Assembly (NCBI GenBank): GCA_028554755.1
Contig: JAPTOF010000007.1
Span: forward strand, 12,013,001 to 12,077,000
Direction: 5' to 3'
DNA: 64,000 nt
Origin: Cordia subcordata
Lineage: Eukaryota > Streptophyta > Magnoliopsida > Boraginales > Cordiaceae
The notes beneath the pieces are model-generated. The model did no database searches. It was not told where the DNA came from and saw nothing but the letters and a program-made list of their open reading frames with translations. The position numbers and the translations under genes are program-made. Every line of letters begins with the position of its first letter. Positions within the stretch are counted from its first letter, which is position 1. Below are positions 1 to 9,774 of this stretch, in pieces.

Positions 1-886
1 TGGACTAGGTCTCCCCGGCGCAGCTTTCGGCTCAGTAACATCACTACTGTCAGGCGCAGAAGAATAATCATTGGGAGTTATAGGAGTGCCACCAGTGGGA
101 ATGTTGTACAACGAACTATCAGTTCCAGGCAAAGGTGTTTGGCCTGTTCCTGGCAACGGCGTCTGGGCTGCTCCCGGCAATGGGGTTTGAGCTGTTCCAG
201 GTAAAGGAGTTGGCATAGGTGTCTGCAACGGAGTCTGACCCCATAACAAATTACAAAGAAAAAATCAATCTCCACTCAGATAGAAAGCTCTGAACCTCAT
301 TTATAACTTAACTCCGCAATGTCACCGTCAACAAAAGGTGCAGAAAAGGAAGTACTCACAGGAGGAAAGAGTAAATCAGCAGTAGGCGTTTCATACTCTT
401 CTGTCCCCTCGTACGGCACGTTAAGGTCGTGAACAGGCGTCGGTCCCCCTTGTGTTGGCTTCGAAGCCGAATTTCTCTCTATCGGACCCAAAATTGCGCC
501 AGCTTGCATCATTTTCAGTTCCCATAACTGAAACAAATCCACACAACCCCATCAACTAAAAAGCTAACAAAATCCACCACACTAGATCTCTAATCAATCG
601 AACCAAATAAGAAAAAAAAAAACTAAAATCCCATTTTTACCCAATAAGATACTAAACCATTCAAAATTTACAGTTAAATAAAAGCCCTAAATTACTAGGG
701 GAAAAATATCAACGGAATTTTCGTTAAAAAAAATTTCTTGGATGAAACTAAAATAATTACTCCTTGGAGCTCGGAGAGGACGCTCTCGCCGGGACCGCCA
801 TTATTGATGAACTCATCGCGGACCTTGTTGATGACGTCTTCGATGACGTGGATGTAAACGTTGCTCGTTGTCGAAGTCGCCGCCAT
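1..886 (-). CDS. TFIIA-L: TFIIA large subunit (alpha/beta), exons 1-3, cut by window edge
   Basis: Large subunit of the general transcription factor TFIIA, which binds TBP on the TATA box in the nucleus. Exon 1 is 761-886 (42 codons), exon 2 is 360-527 (56 codons) and exon 3 is 1-234 and continues outside the window. Introns (528-760, 235-359) have GT-AG ends and all three exons join in phase. Exon 1 starts with MAATSTTSNVYIHVIEDV and contains the conserved NNGGPGESVL stretch of the N-terminal helical-bundle domain. Exon 2 carries KMMQAGAI and ends LLFPP; exon 3 opens TPLQTPMPTPLPG, as in plant homologues. An upstream in-frame ATG at 931 would add 15 residues, but 886 matches the family start. 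Exon 3 has four 8-residue repeats of TPLPGxxx type (115-210). The acidic C-terminal domain is outside the window. Confidence 0.95.
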
Positions 887-1132
887 TCTTCCTCTCAACT
901 TCTCCGAAAAATCCAAAAACAAAAAATCCAAACAGATCTACGATTGATAGTTTTGGTAAAAAGATTTCGATTCAAATTCAAAAATGGAGTTAGGGTTTTG
1001 TGTGGTTGTGAGGAAGGGTTTGTAGTGAGAGAGAGAGAGCTTTCGAGAAGAAGAAAGAGCGGAACAGAAAAACAATTAAAGAGTGGAATATAAATAGGTT
1101 TGCATCCGTTTATAAGAGATTAGGTACACGTG
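887..1132 (-). promoter_or_regulatory. TFIIA-L 5' UTR and core promoter
   Basis: On the minus strand a TATAAA lies at 1109-1114, about 225 bases upstream of the TFIIA-L ATG, and a G-box CACGTG lies just upstream at 1127-1132 in the context ACACGTGGC. Between them and the ATG is a CT-rich run (GA on the plus strand, 1027-1040), common in plant leaders. Transcription start near 1080 is inferred from TATA spacing. Confidence 0.5.
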
Positions 1133-1333
1133 GCGCGTTTATATTTCATGGGCGATTTTTTCTCATGAAAATTATGCGATTCAAATCTCCAAGGTTTTCT
1201 TTGTTGTTAGGGCAGTACGTAATCCGCAATCGGATCAGATCGTTGATCGTTGTAACACGTCAGACAGTGTTAAATGCACCGCCCCCTTTCCTTTTTCTTT
1301 TTCTATTTTTTCCCCTTCTTTTAGGGTTAGACG

Positions 1334-1660
1334 GTGTTTGAATAAAATTTATGTGATTGGTCAGTTATATTTATAAGCCAACTTTCCAAGGTAGACCAAA
1401 TTAAATTACATTTATATCCCTTAAAAGTAAAAAAAATAACTACTTTTTAATTAATAAAAGACTCCTTTTTAGTTATTTTAACAAATTTTGTTACTTATAA
1501 ATATATATTTGTCAAACATCTCATAACTCATAAGCACATTTTATCCAAATATTTTTCTCCTTATTTATTATTCACTTATAAGTATCAAAAACTACTTATA
1601 AACATCAATTGTTTAGGAGCAGCTTAAAAAAAGAAAAAGAAAAAGCAAAGTCAAACACCC
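1334..1660. repeat. Possible MITE-like element in A/T-rich intergenic DNA
   Basis: The ends show a 9-bp inverted repeat, GGTGTTTGA near 1334 and TCAAACACC near 1651, enclosing A/T-rich non-coding DNA. The following 1661-1980 is also A/T-rich with many short A-runs and partial fold-backs around AAAAAGTGCTTTT-like sequence. No clear target duplication was found, so this is tentative. I see no gene in 1141-2480. Confidence 0.3.
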
Positions 1661-2515
1661 TCTTCAAAAAAGTTAAAACTCTTTAAAAAGTTCAAATGCA
1701 ATTTTTTTAGAAGCAAGAACTTTTTCTTTCTAAAAAAAAAAAGTACTCAAAAGAACACTTTTTCCAAAACTTGTTAAAAAAGCACTTTTAAAAAGCCAAT
1801 TTAGATGAGCCCTAAATGTTTAAGCTTTTGAAAAAAGTTAAATTTGAGCTTTTTTTAGAATTTCAGGTTTTTGAAATACAAGCCAAATAGTAATTGCAAA
1901 AATAATATATTTTTTCAAGGGAAAAAAAAACTTTTTTCTAAAAAAGCCAATCAAAATAGGCCCTTAGTAACACAAGAATAAAGATAATAAATTTTTAAAT
2001 AATCTACTTACAATATATTATTTAAGCTGCCACCCTGCCAAACTCTTTTCCAACCCAATTTCCTACATTTTTAGGCAGCCATATCATGCTTTATACATGG
2101 CTGTTGATATAGCAATCAGATCAAGGGCTCAAACTGTTTCCATCATCACACCACTCCTAAACTATGCTACTGCTTCCACGTTTCCTTCATCATCACCTTT
2201 ATCTTGCACTTTACTTTTGGTTTGTAATCTCAGTCCTCTATTTTTCTTTTTTTAACATCTGCTAATGTCCACTTCACTTTTTTCCTTCCACATCTATCGT
2301 TGGATCTTTTAAATCAACTTACGTATACAAAATTATTTTATCTATATATTATTTATATATCTACATTATATGCCAATTTTGCTAATTTTAATTTTAGTCA
2401 ACATATTTTCTCTCCTATTCATACAAATCGTTCATTTAGTGTATAAGAAATTTAAAACCTCTGTTGGACTTATTGTTAATTTTCTATATTTTGATGATGT
2501 AATAATTGTAATTTC

Positions 2516-3064
2516 TTAATGACTAAGAATATCCATGGAGTCTGATGTGTACTCGGTGATATGTGGAAATGAAGCACAAATACAACCAAGTTTTGCACCC
2601 GCAAGTATACAGATCGTGTCTAAGATATTGGGGACATGGAGAGTGGAACTTATCTCAACAAAATCAGTGATATTATTTAGTGGACTCTCATTGCTTTTCC
2701 CATAGAAGGAGGGAAGCATGGCCAACATGTTAGGCTTAATCTCGAAGTTCGTCTCCCCCAAATCCGGAATTTGAATAGCCAAATTGGGCTCAAAGGCTTC
2801 GAGGAGAAAGAATTGTCTAAGAGTGGGTTCCTTATCTATGGGTGGATCCGGTCTACGGGGATCTCGTCTAAAATGAGCTTAGGCTTGATGCCTAATGTGA
2901 TCATGAGGTGGAATGGGATTCATTGGGGGATTGGGAGGATTAGGAGGATGATTGGGATCGGCCATCTCCTCAAGTAGATCTCTTAAATTCCTTAAATGTC
3001 TAGCAATTCTATCAGGTTCGGGATTAAGAGGAACTAGGGGATTTCTAGGGGATTTCTAAGGGAT
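2516..3064 (-). pseudogene. Athila-type gag fragment
   Basis: The minus strand encodes the start of a Ty3/gypsy gag with the stretch NFEIKPNMLAMLPSFYGKSN and the following TDFVEISSTLHVPN. Two other copies in this window (near 29200-29430 minus and 53163-53420 plus) carry the same block, so the family assignment is internal as well as from knowledge of plant gag proteins. Similarity stops near 2620, after which the reading frame is unrelated. Upstream (3065-3320) is the untranslated leader. The copy is a broken remnant. Confidence 0.8.
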
Positions 3065-3324
3065 CTCCTACCAAGCATGCACAATCTATCCTAACTCCGG
3101 CCACTTCAACCCCTGAAAACTTCAATATTCCAATAACTACAGCAAATAAACCACAATCCTAAAAAATCTACTAAAAAATAAAAACAAAAGCTGAAATAGA
3201 TAAGCAAGGATCAAAGCAAGATAATTTGAACAATAAACAAGATAAGCAAAAACTAAACAAACTATAAAGGAAAAGCAAGAAAATAAGAAAAGCAACTACC
3301 AAAACACACAAACAAAGCATGCAA

Positions 3325-3892
3325 ATGTATGTATGTGTGAAAGAATATGACTTGTTCTTTACAAAATGGCCAAAAGAGGGCTTATATAGCCAAATTTCTG
3401 CAACTATCGGAAAACCTAACAGGTGCACTGGTACAAAGGACCTCTATTTCGGTAGTAGTAGATTAGTCTCTGCTTTTGGCAGAATAGAGAGGGGTGCACC
3501 GGTACTCTGAAGCCAGTGTTCCGGTAGTGCCTATTTGCTCTCTTTTGGCTTCGTTTTCACTCCGTTTTGCTTCTGATTGCTCTGGCCATTATCCAAAAGC
3601 CTCCAATCTTGCTTTCTTCCACCTTTTATCCTCAAAATATTCTTCAATTCTTTCCCAAACCATCCTCATCTTTGTTCAGCTCAAGACATTCCTCAAACTC
3701 GTCTAAAGCACAAGATAAGTACACTTTAGTGTAGCATTATGCTTTAAGCTCAACTATAGACACCTAAAGGCTAATGTGCTCAAGTATGATATAAATGATA
3801 TACTAATACACCTAATAGAGCACAAAACACCTCAAAATAGATATAGAAATACAATGTAAAACCACACACAAAACCAACACATCAAATTTGTT
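3325..3892 (-). mobile_element. Athila LTR1-family U3 fragment
   Basis: On the minus strand this starts TGATGTGTTGG at 3892 and matches the U3 half of the LTRs at 50742 and 60023, including the shared block read on plus as GGTAGTGCCTATTTGCTCTC. A TATATAAG on the minus strand lies at 3381-3388. R-U5 and the primer binding site are missing: U3 is joined almost directly to the gag leader at about 3320, an internal deletion. Confidence 0.75.
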
Positions 3893-4715
3893 TGTATCTT
3901 TGGCTCTTAATACATACTTGTTTACATTAATCTGTGGCATGATTCAATATGTCTATATATTGGATATCAAACTTGTTTATGTATTTGTTAAAATGCCTAA
4001 GTGAATATGCATGTGTTATTTGTGCTTCAAATGCTTTTATCTACTTATATGGGTGATGCGATTGTGCTTGATTTATGACTTTGCTTAGTAGAGTAGTCTT
4101 TAGCTTTAAATCTATCTAATAGGTTACACGCTATGTTTAGTCGAGTTTAAGTGCTAATCCTTGAAACCTTACCAAGCGGATAAGTTAATCTAGACTAGAG
4201 TATCGTTCATCCACGTTAATGTTGGTTAATCGAGCCTTAATATCACATTGTGTTTACGTGTTAGTCCTTTGCTTTAAACCCAGCCAAGAGAATAAGTTTT
4301 AAGCACAGATTGCGTAGGCTAGGAAGGATTGGCCCTTAGCTTTAAACCTAGCTAATGGGTTGAACCACTAGCATTGGTTAAGAGACCCCTAATCAACACA
4401 ACAACAATAGAAGTCCTGAGCCATAGATATACCTCATTCGTTATCATAGCCCAAGCCTAGTTGCAACACAATCACCCTAGGTCCTCTTCTTCTTTGATTA
4501 AGTTTCCTTCTTAAGCTTGGAACCTTTAAAATCCTCCATAGCTTAGGTTTATTTTCCTTTTCCTGAGCTCTCTTCACATCCTAAATATTCATACACATGC
4601 ATGTAGCTAGTTTTAGGCACCCAAGCATGTAGAGACCAAACTAAGGTAGCCTCCCTGTCGAGACGACACCCGTACTCGAGTCTGCTATACCATGAACGAC
4701 CCATACACTTATTGG
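3893..4715 (+). mobile_element. Athila-type LTR2-family fragment, plus half of an inverted pair
   Basis: Closely matches the second half of the solo LTR at 40149-41759, starting at the shared block TTGGCTCT...AATACAT and running to the region corresponding to about 41730. It contains decayed copies of the LTR stem-loop motif, for example 4333-4359. The left end is cut abruptly at the LTR1 fragment. Confidence 0.75.
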
Positions 4716-5690
4716 TTAAAACTAAACACATCAGTTTCTGTGCTTCGTGTCTTAAACTAGCTACGTGCATGCGTATATGTGCTTTCTTTAGGATTAAAGG
4801 GAGCTTGGTGAAAGAAAAATAAACCTAAGGTAACCTAATCTAATAAAGGAACCTATGGTGTCAAACTAAGGAAAGAAAGCTCTACATGGTGGAAGGGGAT
4901 CTAAGGCGATTGCGTTGCAATAGGACTCGGGCTATAATAACAATTCGATTTATCTATAGCCCAATTGCTCTCTTTGGTGTTGATTAACATCTTACTCGAG
5001 AGACTAACCTATTAATATTGTTTCAGACTAGAGATTAGACTCCTAAAGTATTAACTAGTGCTAATGGATACCCTTTTAGTATGGTTTCAGACTAGAAGTA
5101 TACTCCTACCAAACAAGTCATCTATTAAGCATATTAATCAATGCACACAGTTGCAAATAAGGCTCACGTCATTAGCATGGATTAAGGCTAAGGTGAGACC
5201 ACTACCTATAGCATTTAGACATAAAAGAACAAATGCAACTTTACATAGGCATTTTAACAAACACATAGACTTGTTTGATTTTCAACACATACACATATTG
5301 AATCATGCCATTAATTAATGTAAACAAGCATGTATTGAGAGCCAAAGATATACACAAATCCTTTATCATAGCCGTAATATAATATACAACAATAAACAAC
5401 CCTAGATCTAGCCTATTCTAGCAATATATTTACAAGATCTACAAAAAGAATAAGAAGAACTCCCCTAAATCTTGCTTCCAAATCTATACAAGCCCTTCAA
5501 ATCTTTGTTGATTGCTTTAATCTTTGGCTTGGTAAGGTGTTTTAGACGGTGTGTGAAGGTTTTAATTGAAGTGGAAAAAGCGTTAGTGTTAATGAGGTTG
5601 AGAGATTATTAGGATCCTCCCCTTGGAAATGAGCTGAAATTGCACTTTTATAGCTTTAGCATGTTCTGCTAGACTCCCAACCAGTCAATT
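4716..5690 (-). mobile_element. Athila-type LTR2-family fragment, minus half of an inverted pair
   Basis: The reverse complement matches the solo LTR at 40149-41759 from its TATA/R area (near 5640) to its 3' part (near 4720). The block AATCATGCCATTAATTAATG at 5303 is the inverse of the copy at 3936. Together with 3893-4715 it forms a tail-to-tail inverted LTR pair with its axis near 4715-4725. It is truncated at 5690, where the next LTR begins. Confidence 0.75.
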
Positions 5691-5692
5691 GA

Positions 5693-7600
5693 TGATGTCT
5701 TCGTTTTGTGTGTGTTTTGTATTGCATGTATATACTTGTTTTGATGTGTTTTGAGCTTCATTTAGTGTATTAGTCTAGCATTTAGGTCATACTTGTACAT
5801 ATTAGGGTTTACATGTTCATAATTGAAGTTAAAACTTAAATGCTACACTAATGCATGTTTATTGCTTATTTTAAGTGAGATTCAAAGAGATGATTTGAGA
5901 TTGATTGATGGAAATTGGGATGTAGATTAAAGCCAAAGGTGTTTAAAGGCTTGAAAGATATATTTGGAGGTGGCCAAAAGAGCAATATTGGATAAAAGAC
6001 TGACCCAGTCGATCGACCTCATTACTGGGCCGATCGACTGGCCTAGTTGACTGGCCAGGTCAGTAACTCAACTTATTAGGCTAGTTGACCTATGCACTAG
6101 GCCGGTCAACCTCATTACGGGGTCAGTCGACTAGCCTAGTTGACCGGCCAGGTCAATAACTCAACTCATTAGGCTGGTTGACCTATGTACTTGGCCGGTC
6201 GACCAACCTGGTCCCTGGCCCTGCGTGATTTTAGCTTTATTTAAGCATCTTTTTAGCATTTCCTAAGGGAAAACACCAACCAATTTACATGCCCATTTTT
6301 CAAAACCCTAAATCCACCAAAATCCATCTCACACACTCACTTCTAAACACATTTAACACTTGAAATCCAAGATCCAAGAGGATCAAATACTAAGATTTAG
6401 GCATAGCTTATGGATTGTACAGGTTGGGTATGGATAGAAAGGTACATCTCTTTTATCCTAAGTCTAATTATGTATGATTAGAACTATGTAGAGTGATTGT
6501 ATCTTGTATTTATGGAATGATTCCTATTTTTTATTAATGGGGACTTTATAGATTTTTTTGTGTACGTGTATATATAAATGAATGTATGTATGTATATATA
6601 TATATATGTATGTATGTATGTATATATATGCTTGTGCTTAGGGTTTCAATGGCAAATTTACATACATGTTTATGTGTTTAAATCATTATGCTAGCATGTC
6701 TATGTGTTTATGTAGTGCTTACATGAAGTAAGTATGACTATATACATGTCAATGTGTGTGTTATCAGACTTAATGGCATATATAGCTTCTATTGCTTATA
6801 TGTCGGGTGCTATTGCTTAAATTGGTATAATCTAAGTACGTCTATGAGCTTCATAGTAGGATAGGTTGATATATCCTCGAACGCCATGCCCTAGATGTGT
6901 ATGCTTTATGCTTAATTATTAATTTTTGCTGTTGTGATAACGATCGATGGTGCATAACTAATGGCAAGCCTAGGTCGAGCCTCTCTTAGCTTTAAATCTA
7001 GCTAACGAGTTTCAAGGTAGGTTAGTTGACCTTAGATGGACTAGGTCTTGGTTTTAAACCCATCTCATGGTTTAGAAGCTAGGGTTAGATTGATTTAAGT
7101 CACTTAGTACCTTAATTAACTAGCCTTAATGCCTAAGTCATAAAGAACATGCTATAGCTCTGGGTAGACGTGCCTAGGGACGGACCCACACTGAGTCCTA
7201 GGGGTTCCATTAAGAGGTTAATTAGAGGTCTAGATGAGTATCCATCAAGTATCCCTAGATAGATGTAGTAATCATCCATAGGCAAGATGTAATCACCGAT
7301 CCCTATTTTCACGTGTTTGACTCCCTTAGATTGCTTGATTCCTTAATCACACACACAAACTGCCTTTTCATTTCCTTGTCCTTAGATAAGGTTTATCGTT
7401 TTCGAACTCCCTTCAATCCCAAGAACCCAAAAAGATTGTAGTTAGGATCCCAACACGTAGCTCTTTAAGATGCACTTAGCTTAGGATACCACACTTGTTA
7501 GGTCTCTTCATAGATTCGACCTCGCACTTGCAAATACTATGCTATACGCGACTCGTGTGCTGGTAAGCTATTTAGGCTTGTACTCACAAATAGCATATCA
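5693..7600 (+). mobile_element. Athila-type LTR (LTR3 family), near-complete
   Basis: About 1.9 kb, starting TGATGTCT and ending AATAGCATATCA, the same termini as the solo LTR at 40149-41759 (TGATGTGT...AGCGTATCA). It holds a 93-bp tandem repeat in U3 (6002-6215), a TATTTAA near 6232, a TATG microsatellite (6560-6632) and at least one stem-loop motif (6983-7009). Flanks (ATTGA / ACCTA) do not form a convincing target duplication and no primer binding site follows, so it is a solo or rearranged LTR. Confidence 0.75.
6002..6215 (+). repeat. 93-bp tandem repeat with GTCGAC/TTGAC modules in LTR3 U3
   Basis: About 2.3 copies with period 93: CCTAGTTGAC at 6042 and 6135, CCTCATTAC at 6017 and 6110. 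Each unit contains several GGCCGGTCGACC-like palindromic blocks or their GTTGAC/GTCAAC derivatives. Four plus-strand TTGAC sites (6048, 6084, 6140, 6178) fit the WRKY W-box core. Confidence 0.85.
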
Positions 7601-7624
7601 ACCTATAAGATGCTTTTGGTCTAT

Positions 7625-8050
7625 AGCAAAAATTTCATTACATTCTAGTCTTGCCGATCTCTCTCCACTCGTCAACTGGCAGGAACAAGAAAGGTGACAA
7701 GCAGAACTAGTTTTGCCCATAACTTGCTCGTTTTGGCTTTGATTCACGCCCAATTTTTTCTATTGACTCATATCACTTCTGGGAACGTCCAAATCCATTT
7801 TTCTTCTTCAAATCACCCTTAAGTTTTGTTCTTGGGCCCTCACATCTTGAAGCTCACTTCTTTCTCCCAAAATGTTCCTAAAACACAAAACAAAGCACTT
7901 AGTGTAGATTTATGCATTTTGACACCTATATGCACAAATATAACTAGTAGGGCACTGAAACCCTAAACGCACTTTAATAAGCTCAAAACACCTTGTGAAG
8001 TCTGTGCAAACACTATATACAAATGCACACAACACGCACATATTAGAGTA
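7625..8050 (-). mobile_element. Athila-type LTR U3 fragment
   Basis: Read on the minus strand, this resembles the first part of the LTR at 24288: both share the stretch in which AAGCCAAAA and GGGCAAAA precede a GTCACCTT and GTTCCTGCC block. No intact ends, no coding content. Confidence 0.55.
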
Positions 8051-8198
8051 TATATTACATATTTTGTATAAAGGTGATTATTTAAAGTCATGAACTTCTT
8101 GGAAGACCTTTTGAAGCGTGAAGTCTTGGAGCATAAAGAAGAACTCTTGAAGACTTGTAAAATTCTCTTTTAGCTTTGTTAAATTGGCCTTTGTAGAT

Positions 8199-8299
8199 GG
8201 AATTAAGTTATAGTCAAATGGTTGAGACTATTTCTCCCACACATGAGGTCCTAGATTTAATCCCATTGGGTGAATGATTTAACCTTAAAAAAAAAGATC
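8199..8299 (+). mobile_element. tRNA-derived SINE-like element, about 100 bp, with target duplication
   Basis: A box A-like TAGTCAAATGG (8211-8221) and a box B-like GATTTAATCCC (8254-8264) are spaced as in pol III promoters, and the insert ends in a short A-rich tail (8286-8297). It is flanked by a perfect 10-bp direct repeat CTTTGTAGAT (8189-8198 and 8300-8309), as expected for LINE-mediated insertion. It looks like little more than a tRNA-related head plus tail. Confidence 0.75.
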
Positions 8300-8475
8300 T
8301 TTGTAGATAAGTCTTAGTATGAGCTCAAATCTTACATTACGTGACCTGAGCATATCTTACATGTTTATTTATTTATTTCATGTGCATGTTTTTTTAACCA
8401 AAAGAAGGTTTTTACTTGATGTCATAACTTTGCTTTAGTTAAAAACTAAATCTTTCAAAGCCACTTTTCTATATG

Positions 8476-8540
8476 TATATGTGCATGTGTGTGTGTGTAT
8501 ATATAGATAGATAGATATATATATGTATGTTTATATGTAT

Positions 8541-8601
<61 letters not shown>
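8476..8601. repeat. Compound GT/TA/GATA microsatellite
   Basis: Runs of GT, GATA, AC and TA dinucleotides in succession, the longest being AC then TA from about 8540 to 8586. Simple-sequence DNA, no gene. Confidence 0.95.
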
Positions 8602-9774
8602 CTTAGAGTTGCATATACCCTTCTATGAACCTATTTCTGCAGTAAATGTTTTATCCTTTGGGTATTAATAGCATTTAATGTGTTTATGTGTATATTAAGA
8701 ATAATTGTATACACACACACATATTAGGTTTGCCTGGGGTGAGCTCACTTTTTTGCCCTTTTCTCCCACGATTTAAGGATTTTTTCAAGCAACCTATCAA
8801 CTTAATAATAAGAAAGAGGCTGTTAGTTGTATCATGCTTTTGTCCCTATAAATTAAGGATTTCTTTTACAGGTGACTGGATCGCAGATATAGCCAACATT
8901 GTAACCCTCATGGTCATTGCAGTGAATGTTTCAAGAGCTAATAGTGATGTATCAAGAATAGAAAGGGGTTACTATTCTTTCTGATGAGTTTATATCTGTA
9001 GTTGTTCTAGAAGGAAAGAAAGAAAAGAGGCATTGAGCTTGTGCTAGTGGCATAGATTAAGAATGAATCTAACTCAAGAAATTTCTTTCTTTTTCACGAA
9101 TTAATATTCCCAATGGTCTGGGTTTCACTTTTTTGTCAAAAGTAGATCATGTTCACCAAGAAATGACCGAAAATTGGATCTTGATCTATGAGATTATTCC
9201 TTTCAATCGTAATCAAAGATGCTTTCTTGTTTCTCATTTCTTGTATGAACTAATAGAAAAACCTAATGGATCGAATTTGAGCGAGCATGTCCGGTTCAAA
9301 GAAAGCTCCATATTTTGAAGTTCTAAAATGCCTCTTCTCCTCACCCGAGGTTAAAAGGCTCCTTGTGAGGAAGTTAATGATTCTATCTAAGAGAGTAGCT
9401 TAGTAAGTAGAAGAGTTGGTTTAATCACTCACGTTGCCTAGGGACATAAAGGTGTTTTTCAAAACAAAGCTGAAGATATCTTGTTTAGGTGTGATTTGCA
9501 CCACAGGGTCAACGTCGATCCATCCTCACACTTCCTGCATCTTTTAGTCAACTTGCTGATGATGATAAGTTGATTTCTTAATCCAGATGCATAAGACACA
9601 AGAATAAATGCTAGAAAGTCAACAACAACACATAGTTAAGGTAGATACCTAGTTATGTTAATTGGCTAGTCACATGAGAGCATTAGGGATCCATATAAGT
9701 AACCTACAAAACCTGGGGTAAACCCTAAAGGATAGGGAAGTTCATCTTCAAATCCTATTTATTCCACATACACA
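8602..9774. other. Unassigned intergenic stretch
   Basis: Short open frames exist at 8688-8984 and 9133-9318 but I recognise neither protein. A pyrimidine-rich tract ending TTTTACAG at 8871 could be a splice acceptor in front of the frame GDWIADIANIVTLMV, which would make 8872-8984 an exon-like relic, but no partner exons are visible. The frame at 9133-9318 contains ENWILIYEIIPFNRNQRC and could be relic organelle or transposon DNA; I could not decide. Confidence 0.3.

Noticed and set aside
764..1093. 109-codon plus-strand open frame at the window start
   Set aside because: Antisense to TFIIA-L exon 1 and its leader.
5693..7600. Target-site duplication around LTR3
   Set aside because: Flanking five bases ATTGA and ACCTA do not match.
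9133..9318. 61-codon frame with ENWILIYEIIPFNRNQRC, considered as organelle-derived DNA
   Set aside because: Wording suggests an organelle-type gene but I could not match it to a specific plastid or mitochondrial gene, so no call is made.
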